In this document: piece after piece, positions 1-8,579 of the stretch | Position numbering within the stretch: the stretch's first letter is position 1 | Layout of the letters: each line of letters begins with the position of its first letter | Assembly (NCBI RefSeq): GCF_010550245.1 | Contig: NZ_JAAGLU010000037.1 | Coordinates: 1-64,000 of the forward strand | DNA length: 64,000 nt | Origin: Streptomyces sp. SID12501 | GTDB taxonomy: Bacteria > Actinomycetota > Actinomycetes > Streptomycetales > Streptomycetaceae | Direction of reading: 5' to 3' | Notes under the pieces: generated by a model | What the model saw: the letters and a program-made list of their open reading frames with translations, nothing else | Database searches by the model: none | What the model was told of the DNA's origin: nothing | Program-made: the position numbers and the translations under genes

Positions 1-119
1 GTTTCGGTGGTCATAGCGTGAGGGAAACGCCCGGTTACATTCCGAACCCGGAAGCTAAGCCTCACAGCGCCGATGGTACTGCAGGGGGGACCCTGTGGGA
101 GAGTAGGACACCGCCGAAC
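1..119 (+). rRNA. rrf: 5S ribosomal RNA
   Basis: The first ~119 bases match a Streptomyces 5S rRNA over the full length. The 5' strand starts GTTTCGGTGGTC and pairs with the 3' end ACCGCCGAAC, and the conserved internal CCGAACCCGGAAGCTAAG is present. The exact 5' end may lie a base or two outside the window. It is the last gene of an rRNA operon whose 16S and 23S genes must be to the left. A strong terminator follows 12 bases later. Confidence 0.95.
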
Positions 120-130
120 AAATATTGCGA

Positions 131-163
131 AAACCCCCGCACTTTCGAGTGCGGGGGTTTTTT
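131..163 (+). terminator. Rho-independent terminator of the rRNA operon
   Basis: A perfect 13-bp stem (AAACCCCCGCACT pairing with AGTGCGGGGGTTT) closes on a TTCG tetraloop and runs into T residues. It lies directly behind the 5S rRNA and ahead of the acetyltransferase gene, so it ends the rrn transcript. Confidence 0.93.
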
Positions 164-201
164 GTTTTCCGGTTTTCCGCGGGGGTACTACGGTGATCTC
201 C

Positions 202-774
202 ATGAGCAGTTTTGTGGTCAGGTCTGTGCGGGCGGACGAGTGGCGTGCCGCCAAGGCGCTTCGGCTGGCTGCCCTGCGGGATCCCGTCGCGCATCTCGCC
301 TTCCTGGAGACGTACGAGGAGGCCGTGGGCCGGCCTGATTCCTTCTGGCAGGAGCGGGTGAAGCAGGCTGCCGAGGGGGCGGCCGGTGCTCAGCAGATCA
401 TTGCGGAGGGACCCGACGGGGAGTGGGTCGGGGGGCTCGTGGTGCTTGTCGAGGAGCCTGGGACGACTGACTGGACGGGGGCTGCTGTCGAGCGGCGGCA
501 GGGGCACGTTGTCGGGGTGTTCATGCTGCCCGAGCATCGGGGATGCGGGCTGACCGATGTGCTCTTCGACGCCGCTCTGGAGTGGGCCTGGGAGGCCGCG
601 GGCGTTGAGCGGGTGCGGTTGATCGTGCACCAGGACAACGTGCGTGCGCAGCGGTTCTATCGGCGCGTGGGGTTCGTACCCAGTGGGGTCACCATGCCGT
701 TGGGTGAGGGCTCCGATGGCTCCGAGTCCGAGATGGAGTTGGAGTTCGTGGTGGAGCGGGAGTCACACCCGTAG
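202..774 (+). CDS. GNAT-family N-acetyltransferase
   Basis: The 190-residue protein has the GNAT fold pattern. An N-terminal VRSVRADEW strand is followed by a long helix carrying an Arg- and Leu-rich stretch. The acetyl-CoA pyrophosphate loop appears as LPEHRGCGLTDVLFDAAL around residue 110, and the C-terminal motif is VHQDNVRAQRFYRRVGF. Such enzymes move an acetyl group from acetyl-CoA to an amine; the substrate cannot be read from sequence. ATG at 202 is chosen, although a GTG at 193 behind a GGGGG run is also possible. The gene begins right after the rRNA terminator, so it must have its own promoter. Its 3' end overlaps the convergent VirD4-like gene by 12 bp. Confidence 0.85.
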   Translation: MSSFVVRSVRADEWRAAKALRLAALRDPVAHLAFLETYEEAVGRPDSFWQERVKQAAEGAAGAQQIIAEGPDGEWVGGLVVLVEEPGTTDWTGAAVERRQGHVVGVFMLPEHRGCGLTDVLFDAALEWAWEAAGVERVRLIVHQDNVRAQRFYRRVGFVPSGVTMPLGEGSDGSESEMELEFVVERESHP

Positions 775-2313
775 GTCGTGGTGGGGCCATCTGGCTCGGA
801 GTTGTTCTCTTGATCGGAGCAGGGCCAGGGTTGGCATGCCCCGGTTCGTTCCGGTGGTGAGAAGCTCCGGGAGCTGGGGTAGCGGGGCGACCGCCGCGAC
901 GTCGTCCAGGACTAGCGTCATTGGTGGGTCGAGGCGACCGGAGGATGACCGTTCGGCCATGCGCCGGCCGCGCTCGACCACGCTTGCGGTGAGTGCCGTC
1001 AGGAGGGGCATCGCGCCCGGGTTCGACCGGGGGTCCTCGATCGGTTCACCGACCACATAGAGCGTGCCCCCTTCGGCGATGAAGGAATCCAGCACGAGGG
1101 CATCACTTCGGTTCGCCGTGCACGCCTCGCGGATGTTCACCGTCGAGAGTGAGGCGAGGGCTCGGCTCGTCAACTCCTGGGCGATGTCCCGGCGTTCGGG
1201 GTGCGCGGTGAGGGCGGCTTCGAGTTCGCCGGCGGCGCCGGGGGCTGCTTTGGGGTTGGTCCTGAGGATGCGCACGGCTTCCTGGACGTTGGTGCCCTGG
1301 GACCAGCGGTGTACGTGGCGGACTGTGCGGGCGTCTATCGCGGCGGCGTGGAGGTAGCTGCGGAGGAGTGTCTCCGCGGTTTCCGCGGTTGTCTGGTCGA
1401 TCTTCGCGGTGGGGCGGACCGGGGTGAGGAGCGCGATTGCCCTTGCGGCCGCGGTGGGTCTGTCCTCGCAGCCTGTGGTGGGGGGCCAGTGGAGGCGGGA
1501 CGGGGTGTCGCAGAGGTGGGTGGGGTCGTAGAGGAGGACGGGGCCGAGTTTGGCTCGGGCGTCCTTGGTGTCCCCCCAGAGGGCGGGGTTGGAGGTGAGG
1601 ACGAGGGCGGGGCCCTCGGCGTCCTGGATGGCTTGGGTTGCGGGGATGGTGCGGGTGTTTTGGGTGCCGAAAAAGATGGTTTCCCACCCGCTCGCCCGTT
1701 TGCTGGCTGTTGCCATGGGTGCCATCGACAGCACCTGCGTGGGCGTCGGCGGAAGGTCCTTCGAGGCCTCAGGCGCAAGGACTTTCGGGGGCTCTGGCGG
1801 AGTTGGCTGTTCGCGGGGCTCCGGCAACGGTAGCTGTTCGCGGGGTTGCGGCTTTGTCTGGGGAGGCTCTTCGGGGAGCTCCTCCGCGTCGGGCGCTGGT
1901 TGCGTGCGTTGTAGCGGGACGTCGCCGCGCGTCGCCTTACTTGCCGCTCGTACGGACTTCCAGCGGGCCAGGGTGCCTACCACGAAGACCGTCAGGACGA
2001 AGAGGATCATCAGCTGGCCGATGAACAGGCCCCAGAACAGCCCCCAGCCTGAGAGCTGTCCCGGTGGTGTCCGGGGCCAGGCGCCCGGCACGTCGCGTGG
2101 CTCCGTGATCAGGTGGCGTAGTGCCTCCGGGGTGCGGGTGAACGTGACGCCCTGGGGCCAGGCGGCGTGGGAGAGCAGGGCCGCGAGGCCTGTTGCCGAC
2201 CAGACCAGTACCGTCAGGCCGAGAAGGAACCCGATCAGGCCGACCAACAGGCCGTCGGAGACGCCGCGTTGGCCCTGTCGCGCTTCGCCCCCGTGCCGTT
2301 CGTCCGGTCTCAT
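763..2313 (-). CDS. VirD4/TraG-like coupling protein homologue lacking a P-loop
   Basis: This 516-residue membrane protein is the last gene of the T4SS-like operon, starting 4 bp after the VirB4-like gene. Two hydrophobic segments lie at ~20-50 and ~88-116. A Pro/Gln/Glu-rich linker (~130-195) leads to a C-terminal domain. Near residue 467 LVLDDVAAVAPLPQLPELL, followed by TTGTNRGM, resembles the Walker B and following helix of VirD4/TraG-type coupling ATPases, which bring substrates to type IV secretion channels. No GxxGxGKS/T P-loop is visible where it should precede, and the second Walker B acidic residue is Asp. ATP hydrolysis is therefore doubtful, and a structural or substrate-docking role is possible. 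The protein stops soon after the Walker B region, so it is shorter than conjugative coupling proteins. Confidence 0.75.
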   Translation of the reverse strand: MRPDERHGGEARQGQRGVSDGLLVGLIGFLLGLTVLVWSATGLAALLSHAAWPQGVTFTRTPEALRHLITEPRDVPGAWPRTPPGQLSGWGLFWGLFIGQLMILFVLTVFVVGTLARWKSVRAASKATRGDVPLQRTQPAPDAEELPEEPPQTKPQPREQLPLPEPREQPTPPEPPKVLAPEASKDLPPTPTQVLSMAPMATASKRASGWETIFFGTQNTRTIPATQAIQDAEGPALVLTSNPALWGDTKDARAKLGPVLLYDPTHLCDTPSRLHWPPTTGCEDRPTAAARAIALLTPVRPTAKIDQTTAETAETLLRSYLHAAAIDARTVRHVHRWSQGTNVQEAVRILRTNPKAAPGAAGELEAALTAHPERRDIAQELTSRALASLSTVNIREACTANRSDALVLDSFIAEGGTLYVVGEPIEDPRSNPGAMPLLTALTASVVERGRRMAERSSSGRLDPPMTLVLDDVAAVAPLPQLPELLTTGTNRGMPTLALLRSREQLRARWPHHDLRV

Positions 2314-2317
2314 CGCG

Positions 2318-3745
2318 TCATGCCACCGTGGACTCGGAGGAGTCGTCGAGGTCGCTGAGGTGCTGTTCTACGAAGGCCGCCGCGCGTTCCTCGGCCTCCA
2401 GTTCCGCGGCTCTCAGGGCGTCGTCGGTCAGTTCGAGGTCGCGGGACGACTCCGTCATCGCCCTGTCGGTGAAGACCAGGGACCGTTCGGTCTCCGTGAC
2501 GAGGTGTTTGACGACCTGGACGTTGCCGTTGACGTCCCATACGGCGATGCCCGGTGTCAGGGTCGGGATGATTTCCACGGCCCACCGGGGTAGGCCGATG
2601 ACGCGACCCGTTGCCCTTGCCTCGTCGGCTTTCTGTGCGTAGATCGTTCGTGTCGACGCCATTTTGAGGATCGCCGAGGCTTCCTTTGCCGCCGCTCCGT
2701 CCACCACGTCGCTCAGGTGGTGGACGACCGCCACGAAGGACAGGCCGAGGCGGCGGCCGAACTTGAGCAGGCGCTGGAAGAGTTGGGCCACGAACGGGCT
2801 GCTGATGATGTGCCAGGCCTCCTCGACCAGGAAGATGCGCTTCTTCCGGTCGGGGCGGATCCAGGTGTGCTCCAGCCATACGCCGATGATCGCCATCAGG
2901 ATCGGCATGGCGATGGAGTTGCGGTCGATGTGGGACAGGTCGAAGACGATCAGCGGGGCGTCGAGGTCGATGCCGATCGTCGTCGGGCCGTCGAACATGC
3001 CTCGCAGGTCGCCGTCGACCAGGCGGTCGATGACCAGTGCCACGTCCAGGCCCCAGGCCCGTACGTCGTCCAGGGCGACGTTCATCGCCTCCGCCGACTC
3101 CGGCTCGGGGTGGCGGAGTTGCTCGACGATGTCCGTCAGCACCGGCTGGCGTTCGACGATCGTCTCGTTGACGTAGGCGTGCGCGACCTTGAGGGCGAAG
3201 CCGGAGCGTTCGTCCAGGCTGTGGCCCATCGCCACTTCGATGATCGTACGGAGGAGCGCCAACTGGCCTGTTGTCGTGATCGCGGGGTCGAGGGGGTTCA
3301 GGCGGATACCCATGTCCAGAGCGGCCATCGGGTCCAGGCGGATGGGGGTTATCCCCAACTCCTCCGCGATGAGGTTCCATTCGCCGACGCCGTCCTCGCC
3401 CTGCGCGTCCAGGACGACCACCTGGCGGTCCCGGAAGCGGAGTTGACGTAGGACGTAGGTCTTCTCCAGGGCTGACTTGCCGTTGCCCGATTCGCCCAGC
3501 ACCAGCCAGTGCGGGGCGGGGAGTTGCTGGCCGTACAGCTGGAAGGGGTCGTAGATGTAGCCCTTCCCGGAGTAGACCTCGCGGCCGATGATGACGCCGG
3601 AGTCGCCGAGGCCGGGGGCGGCCGTGGGGAGGTAGACGGCCTGGGCCTGGCCCGTGGAGGTGCGGACGGGCAGGCGGGTCGACTCGATCTTGCCGAAGAG
3701 GAAGGACGTGAAGGTGTCGGTGAGGGCGGTCAGCGGATCCCGCAT
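2318..3745 (-). CDS. VirB4-like type IV secretion ATPase (C-terminal motor domain)
   Basis: The 475-residue protein is an ATPase of the VirB4/TraC/HerA class. Walker A is GESGNGKS at 84-91 and Walker B is RIFLVEEAW at ~303-311, followed by HHLSDV and the helical TSTRTIYAQ region seen in VirB4 motors. In T4SS machines this ATPase powers assembly and transport at the inner membrane. It is much shorter than full VirB4 (~800 residues), because the N-terminal domain appears to sit on the separate upstream protein (3759-5327). It is cotranscribed with that gene (13-bp gap) and with the VirD4-like gene (4-bp gap). The C-terminal ~50 residues are acidic. Confidence 0.9.
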   Translation of the reverse strand: MRDPLTALTDTFTSFLFGKIESTRLPVRTSTGQAQAVYLPTAAPGLGDSGVIIGREVYSGKGYIYDPFQLYGQQLPAPHWLVLGESGNGKSALEKTYVLRQLRFRDRQVVVLDAQGEDGVGEWNLIAEELGITPIRLDPMAALDMGIRLNPLDPAITTTGQLALLRTIIEVAMGHSLDERSGFALKVAHAYVNETIVERQPVLTDIVEQLRHPEPESAEAMNVALDDVRAWGLDVALVIDRLVDGDLRGMFDGPTTIGIDLDAPLIVFDLSHIDRNSIAMPILMAIIGVWLEHTWIRPDRKKRIFLVEEAWHIISSPFVAQLFQRLLKFGRRLGLSFVAVVHHLSDVVDGAAAKEASAILKMASTRTIYAQKADEARATGRVIGLPRWAVEIIPTLTPGIAVWDVNGNVQVVKHLVTETERSLVFTDRAMTESSRDLELTDDALRAAELEAEERAAAFVEQHLSDLDDSSESTVA

Positions 3746-3758
3746 CAGCGCATCAGCC

Positions 3759-5327
3759 CTACCTTCGGATTCCGGTGGCGAACGGGAGTGTGTTGACGAA
3801 CGCTCGGTGGTGCTCTCGGTCGCACCACTCCAGCTTCAGGTACGATTTGCCCGCCGACGCCCTGATCGTGCGCTTGTCGCGCGCCAGGGCCTCCGGTGAG
3901 CGGGAGGAGACGGTGATGTAGCCGACCAGGTTCACGCCGGCCGCGCCGCTCGCGAGGTCCTCGCCGCGCTGGTCGATGCGGTTGTGGGAGGCCACGTCGC
4001 GGGGGTCGACCGTGCGGTTCATCTTGGCGGCCCGGCTCGCCTCGGCGTCGTCGTTCGTCTTCTCCGTCAGCATGCGCTCGATGGCCACTTCGGTGGGTTC
4101 GAGGTCCATCGTGACGGCCACCGTGCGGATGACGTCGGGAGTGTGGACGAGGAGCGGGGCGAGGAAGTTGACGCCCACCGGGGTCATCGGCCACTCCTTC
4201 ACCCAGGCGGTGGAGTGGCACCAGGGGGCGCGCGTCGACGACTCGCGGGTCTTCGCCTGGAGGTACGTCGGCTCCATGGCGTCCAGTTCGGCCGGCCAGG
4301 CGTTGCGCTTCGTCATCGCCTGGAGGTGGTCGATCGGGTGGTCCGGGTCGTACATGGAGTGGATGAGGGAGGCGAGTCTGCCCTGGCCGAGGGGCTGGCG
4401 GACGCGGATGTCCGCCTCCTGGAGCCGGGAGCAGATGTCCGTCAGTTCGCGGGCCATGACCACGGCGAGGCCCGCGTCCCGGTCGACCTTCTTGCCGCCG
4501 TGGGGACGCGCCGCGCGCGCCATCGTGTGTGCCTCGGCGGCGAGTTCGCGGTTGAAGTGCATACAGGCGACGAGGTACGCGCGGTGCTGCTCGCTGCTCG
4601 TCGACACCATGGACTGCAGCTGGTCGTACGAGTGCTGCAGCCACGGCGGTGACTTCTCGTCGCCGCGTACGGCGACGTCCTTGGCGTGCGCGTCCGGGTC
4701 GGCGGGGAGGGTGCGGGCTAGCATCTGGAGGCGGGTGACGAAGCCGTCGCCGTTCGCCACGTGCTTGAGCAGCGTGCCGAAGCGGTCGACCAGGGCTTCC
4801 TGGTCCTCGCTGTCGCGCAGGCCGACGCCCGGGCCCTCGATCTCGATCGCCGCCGTCACCGTACGGCGGTCCGCGTGCAGGAGTACGGCGATCTCGTCCG
4901 GGCCGAACGGGGCCGCGAGCCAGTTGATGCGGCCGATGCCCGGGGGCGGGCCGATCTCGACCTCGCGGCCGTCGATCTGGGTGCCGGCCTCCATGACGGA
5001 GCTGCGGTAGGCCGTTCCCTGGCGGAGCGAGCGCTTGTAACTGCGGTTGATCTCGAACCACTTGTAGAACGTGCGGCGCTTGTACGGGACGTACACCACC
5101 GCCAGTGCCAGCATCGGGAAGCCGGTCAGCAGCACGATGCGCAGGGCCAGAACGGGCACGACCAGGCCGGACACCATGCCGAGGAAGGCGCCCACGATGA
5201 TGAGCGCGATCTCGCCGGACTCGCGGTTGCGGCCGACGATCGCGTTCGGCCGGGCACGGCCGATGAGATACGTACGGCGGGGCGTGACCACGTGGGACAT
5301 GTGGGCGACATGGGAATCCGTCGTCAA
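3759..5327 (-). CDS. SCO6880-family / PrgI-like membrane protein with VirB4 N-domain-like region
   Basis: The 522-residue protein has two adjacent membrane helices near residues 33-80, followed by an Arg/Lys-rich cytoplasmic start (YVPYKRRTFYKWFEINRSYKR region). This layout is typical of PrgI-type T4SS subunits. The long soluble remainder resembles the N-terminal domain of VirB4 and precedes a stand-alone VirB4 motor gene, so the pair looks like a split VirB4. Actinobacterial homologues are called SCO6880 family. The start is a TTG overlapping the upstream stop (TTGA), preceded by an excellent ribosome-binding site GGAGGTGA; ATG at 5300 is the alternative. It is part of the six-gene T4SS-like operon. 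Confidence 0.82.
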   Translation of the reverse strand: MTTDSHVAHMSHVVTPRRTYLIGRARPNAIVGRNRESGEIALIIVGAFLGMVSGLVVPVLALRIVLLTGFPMLALAVVYVPYKRRTFYKWFEINRSYKRSLRQGTAYRSSVMEAGTQIDGREVEIGPPPGIGRINWLAAPFGPDEIAVLLHADRRTVTAAIEIEGPGVGLRDSEDQEALVDRFGTLLKHVANGDGFVTRLQMLARTLPADPDAHAKDVAVRGDEKSPPWLQHSYDQLQSMVSTSSEQHRAYLVACMHFNRELAAEAHTMARAARPHGGKKVDRDAGLAVVMARELTDICSRLQEADIRVRQPLGQGRLASLIHSMYDPDHPIDHLQAMTKRNAWPAELDAMEPTYLQAKTRESSTRAPWCHSTAWVKEWPMTPVGVNFLAPLLVHTPDVIRTVAVTMDLEPTEVAIERMLTEKTNDDAEASRAAKMNRTVDPRDVASHNRIDQRGEDLASGAAGVNLVGYITVSSRSPEALARDKRTIRASAGKSYLKLEWCDREHHRAFVNTLPFATGIRR

Positions 5328-6655
5328 CGCCCTTCACCTCCAGGGCGGTTGGTTCGGTTGCTGTTGCCGGCGTGCGGGCTGCGCGGCGGGGGTGCGGCGG
5401 AGGGAACGGATCCGCCGCCGCCCGAGGGCCGCGAGCTGTGTGCGGCCACGCCGCCGGACGCGGGGTTGGCCGGGCGCGGCGCGGAGGACGACTGGCCGCC
5501 GCCTCCACCGCCTCCGTTGTTGTCCGCCCGGCTGCTGTGGGTCTTGATGCCCTGGGCGACGAGGGTCGCCGGGGAGCTCATCACTGCGGCGGCCTTGCTT
5601 TCGGCGCCCTGCATGATGCGGTTGTTGCGGGAGTTGGCGATCTCGTCGCCGAAGCCCGGTACGAAGCGGTAGATCATCGCGCTCGCGAAGATGGCGAGGA
5701 GAATGATGGAGAGGCCGGAGACGACCGCCGAGAAGGCGTCCGGCCCGTCGTTGGTGGAGAGGGCGCCTGCCAGGCCCAGCACGATGGCGATCACCGGTTT
5801 GACCATGATGACCGCGATCATGATGCCGGCCCAGCGGCGGACGTGCCCCCACAGGTTCTTGTCGACCAGCCCCGCGTACACGACCGTGCCGAGCAGGGCG
5901 CCGACGTACAGCAGGGCGGCCCGGATGACGAGTTCCAGCCAGAGGACGCCGGCCGCGAGGATCGACACCATGGACACCACGATCAGCATGACCGGGCCGC
6001 CGCCGATGTCCTGGCCCTTGGCCAGCGCACCGGAGAAGGTGCCGAAGAACGTGTCGGTCTGGTCGCCGGTCGCGCTCGCGAGGACCTCGGTGACGCCGTC
6101 GGTCGCCGAGACGACGGTGTAGAGGATGAGGGGGGTGAAGGCGGAGGCGATGACGGTCAGCCAGAGGAAGCCGATCGCCTCGGAGATGGCCGTGGTGAGG
6201 GGGACGCCCCGCACGGCCCGCTTGGAGACCGCGAGCAGCCACAGCACCAGCGTCAGGACGGTGGACGCGGCGAACACGACCGCGTACTGCTGGAGGAACT
6301 TGGTGTTGGTGAAGTCGACGTTCGCGGTCTCCTTCACGGCCTCGCTGAGCTTGTCGACCGTCCAGGAGGCGGCGTCGGCGCAGCCCTTGGCGAGGGAGGA
6401 CAGGGGGTCGAGGGTGGAGGTGGGGGTGGTGACCGATCCCGAGCCGCTCTGCTGTCCCTCGCAGACCGCCTTGGCCTGGTCGGGGAGCAGCGCGCAGTCC
6501 GGGTTGCCGGCTGTCGGCGATGCCGACGGTGAGGCGGACGGTGTCGGGTCCGCGTACGCCTGGGAGGCCAGGAGTACGGCCGCTGTCTGTACGGCTGTCA
6601 GCGCGCCGGCGAGCTTGAGCACGAGGTAGGACCTACCTGGCGTGTTACCGGGCAT
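5324..6655 (-). CDS. VirB6/TrbL-like polytopic membrane protein
   Basis: The 443-residue protein has an N-terminal signal-type helix ending near TQAYADP, a Ser/Pro/Thr-rich extracellular stretch and a Cys pair (CALLPDQAKAVC). At least five strongly hydrophobic helices follow, then a Gly/Ser/Pro-rich cytoplasmic tail of ~90 residues. This resembles VirB6/TrbL channel subunits of type IV secretion systems. The assignment rests on topology and operon position, not on a diagnostic motif. ATG at 6655 overlaps the preceding gene by 11 bp. The downstream gene starts inside its stop codon, so translation of the operon is coupled. Confidence 0.75.
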   Translation of the reverse strand: MPGNTPGRSYLVLKLAGALTAVQTAAVLLASQAYADPTPSASPSASPTAGNPDCALLPDQAKAVCEGQQSGSGSVTTPTSTLDPLSSLAKGCADAASWTVDKLSEAVKETANVDFTNTKFLQQYAVVFAASTVLTLVLWLLAVSKRAVRGVPLTTAISEAIGFLWLTVIASAFTPLILYTVVSATDGVTEVLASATGDQTDTFFGTFSGALAKGQDIGGGPVMLIVVSMVSILAAGVLWLELVIRAALLYVGALLGTVVYAGLVDKNLWGHVRRWAGIMIAVIMVKPVIAIVLGLAGALSTNDGPDAFSAVVSGLSIILLAIFASAMIYRFVPGFGDEIANSRNNRIMQGAESKAAAVMSSPATLVAQGIKTHSSRADNNGGGGGGGQSSSAPRPANPASGGVAAHSSRPSGGGGSVPSAAPPPRSPHAGNSNRTNRPGGEGR

Positions 6656-7532
6656 AGGTGAACCCTCCGTACTCGTCGATGGCCTTGCTGATCTCGGCGG
6701 AGGTGGCGGCCCTGTCGTCGCCGGGGACCGGGTTGGGGCCGTCCTTCGCCGAGTAGGAGACGATCTTCCAGTCGTTGCCCGACCAGCGCATGTCGTAGGT
6801 CCAGGTGCTCCAGGACGAGGTGACCGGGCTGGTGGAGTTCTCACCGGCGATGCCGCTCAGGCCGACGTACCAGACGTCCACCGTGGCGGTGGCGCCGCCG
6901 TACGCCACGGTCTTCGTGCCGACCGGGGTCACGCGCGAGACGAACGTGCTGCCCTCGGGGGCGTTGGCGTTGGCGTCGAGGCCGAGTCTGGCGAGGAGGC
7001 TCGCCGAGTAGGCCTTGTCCAAGGGGGTCTTGAGTTTGGCGGCGGCCTCGGGGGTGAAGAGGGTGTCGACGAGCTTGTCCCGGCTGTCCTTGCGGAACAT
7101 GCCGGTCGAGCCCAGGGACACCGCGTAGTTGGCCGCCGCGGACTGGACGCCCTGCCGGTTGTGCGCGAACCCGGACGGGATGGCGGCGGCCTTCGTGGTG
7201 ACGGGCTGCTCGCCGGAGGCCGCGGTGGGCGCGGTGTCGGGCTGGCCGGCGCTGTCACTGTCGCTGTTGGAGCCGCTGCCCGCCGTGGACGACGAAGTGG
7301 ACTTTGAGGAATCGTCTCCTCCGCGGTTCGCGAAGGCGATCGCCGCGATCAGCAGGACGACCACGCCGACCGCTGTCACCGTGCCCCGCGACGACTTGGT
7401 GCGCCGGGCGCCGCCGTAGACACCGCCGTTGCCCTGGTCGTGGTAGCGGGTCCGGGTCTGGCCGGTGCCGCCGTACCCGCCGTCGTCGGGGTGCGTGGAG
7501 TCGCCGTTGTTCTGGCTGTCACCGAGACTCAT
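6645..7532 (-). CDS. VirB8/TcpC-like single-pass membrane protein
   Basis: The 295-residue protein has a short Gly/Asn/Asp-rich cytoplasmic N-terminus, one membrane helix (VTAVGVVVLLIAAIAFA, ~residue 55-72) and a Ser/Asp-rich linker. A ~170-residue extracytoplasmic domain follows, with alternating alpha and beta character (GFAHNRQGVQSAAANYAV onward, ending YDMRWSGNDWKIVSYS). That layout fits the NTF2-like VirB8/TcpC assembly factors of T4SSs, and the operon context supports it. No single motif proves it. ATG at 7532 is preferred, with GAGGGGA upstream. A 225-bp gap separates it from the VirB2-like gene and could hold a second promoter. Confidence 0.68.
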   Translation of the reverse strand: MSLGDSQNNGDSTHPDDGGYGGTGQTRTRYHDQGNGGVYGGARRTKSSRGTVTAVGVVVLLIAAIAFANRGGDDSSKSTSSSTAGSGSNSDSDSAGQPDTAPTAASGEQPVTTKAAAIPSGFAHNRQGVQSAAANYAVSLGSTGMFRKDSRDKLVDTLFTPEAAAKLKTPLDKAYSASLLARLGLDANANAPEGSTFVSRVTPVGTKTVAYGGATATVDVWYVGLSGIAGENSTSPVTSSWSTWTYDMRWSGNDWKIVSYSAKDGPNPVPGDDRAATSAEISKAIDEYGGFTYAR

Positions 7533-7757
7533 CAAGCGCCCGTCCCCTCGAACTCGTGTCGAATCGACGCGTACGGGTACGCGTGACAGTACGACGGTAG
7601 CCGTGCTGGTTCCCGCGCGGGCGCGGTGTGGTGACTCGACATCAGGGAGACGCAACCTCAGCCGGTGGGCACGACGGGTGGGTGGGGTGATGGGAGGAAG
7701 AACCGGGCGAGCCCGGCGGTCCGACTGACGAGATGCGCCACGCACGGGTGGCGCCGC

Positions 7758-8066
7758 CTACACGGCCATGCCGTACACGATGGTGAAGAGGGTGCCGAGC
7801 GAGCCGATGATGAACACGCCCGTCAGGCCCGCGACGATGAGGCCCTTGCCCTGTTCCGCGCTGAAGGTGTCACGCAGCGCCGTGGCGCCGATGCGCTGCT
7901 TGGCCGCACCCCAGATCGCGATGCCCAGGCACATCAGGATGGCCACGGCCATCACGACCTGGACCATCGTCTTCGCTTCGGTGCCCAGGCTGCCGAAGGG
8001 GCCCCAGTCTGGAGCGATCCCGCCGATGATGGTGTTGATGTCGCCCTTTTCGGCCGCAAGCCACAT
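7758..8066 (-). CDS. Small two-helix membrane protein, VirB2/TrbC pilin-like
   Basis: Probably 102 residues from ATG at 8066 (preceded by GGCGG). An upstream ATG at 8177 would give 139 residues, but that extra stretch has lower third-position GC and no ribosome-binding site. The protein has a short polar start (DINTIIGGIAPDWGPFG), a first hydrophobic helix (VVMAVAILMCLGIAIWG), a short basic loop (AAKQRIG) and a second helix (LIVAGLTGVFIIGSLGTLF). The hairpin topology and first-gene position match VirB2/TrbC pilin-type subunits, though there is no long cleavable signal. It is likely made in large amounts relative to the rest of the operon. Confidence 0.7.
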   Translation of the reverse strand: MWLAAEKGDINTIIGGIAPDWGPFGSLGTEAKTMVQVVMAVAILMCLGIAIWGAAKQRIGATALRDTFSAEQGKGLIVAGLTGVFIIGSLGTLFTIVYGMAV

Positions 8067-8177
8067 GTAAGTCACCGCCCCTGTCGGGTAGTTCCGCGCG
8101 CCCCCTGCCGCAGTGCAGAGGTCAGGTCCATTCTCGCCGACAAAGACGCTGTCGGATGTCGACTTGACGTCATTCAT

Positions 8178-8452
8178 TGGCGGGATTCGTACGAATACCT
8201 TGCCATCGCCTCTCGCGACACCCTATGGGGGAGCGCGAGACGGTGTCCGGAGGGTTGAACGGATCGTATGGTCACTCTGTGTATCACGACTGGTCACGCC
8301 GGGCAATGAAGTGTGGGCGGAACCTGTGGTGTGGTCCCGTCGTTAACCACCGATGGCCAGCTGCGACCATCGGTACGGTCACGGACTGCTTCTGACGGTC
8401 CGTATCCAAATCCGTATTCAGGTCCAGGCTATCGCGGACCTCGGACATGGCG
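8178..8452. promoter_or_regulatory. Intergenic region with presumed promoter of the T4SS-like operon
   Basis: No open frame here looks coding. It lies 5' of the minus-strand T4SS-like operon and 3' of the protease gene terminator, so the operon promoter should be within it. I cannot place -35 and -10 boxes with confidence. Confidence 0.4.
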
Positions 8453-8481
8453 ACGGGCCGCGGCTGGTAGCCGCGGCCCGT
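8453..8481 (-). terminator. Hairpin terminator downstream of the S53 protease gene
   Basis: A perfect 13-bp GC-rich stem (ACGGGCCGCGGCT with AGCCGCGGCCCGT) and a 3-base loop sit ~100 bp past the protease stop. It insulates the T4SS-like operon from read-through out of the protease gene. Confidence 0.75.
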
Positions 8482-8532
8482 TCCCCAGTGCCCGCCGGTG
8501 ATCCCCACGACCTCCGGTGGCGTTTGTGTTCC

Positions 8533-8578
8533 TTCTACCGGTTCTACCGGTTCTTGTTGGCTCTGTTGGCTCTGTTGG
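8533..8578. repeat. Short tandem 9-bp repeats behind the protease gene
   Basis: Two units of TTCTACCGG are followed by TTCTTGTTGG and two units of CTCTGTTGG, ending 2 bases before the protease stop codon. Similar 9-bp periodic tracts appear elsewhere in the window, such as 48652-48705. Confidence 0.6.
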
Positions 8579-8579
8579 T

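Noticed and set aside
3745..5508. A 587-codon minus-strand frame overlapping the SCO6880-family gene
   Set aside because: It is a Pro/Arg-rich shadow frame; the alternative frame shows membrane helices, a Shine-Dalgarno sequence and coupling.
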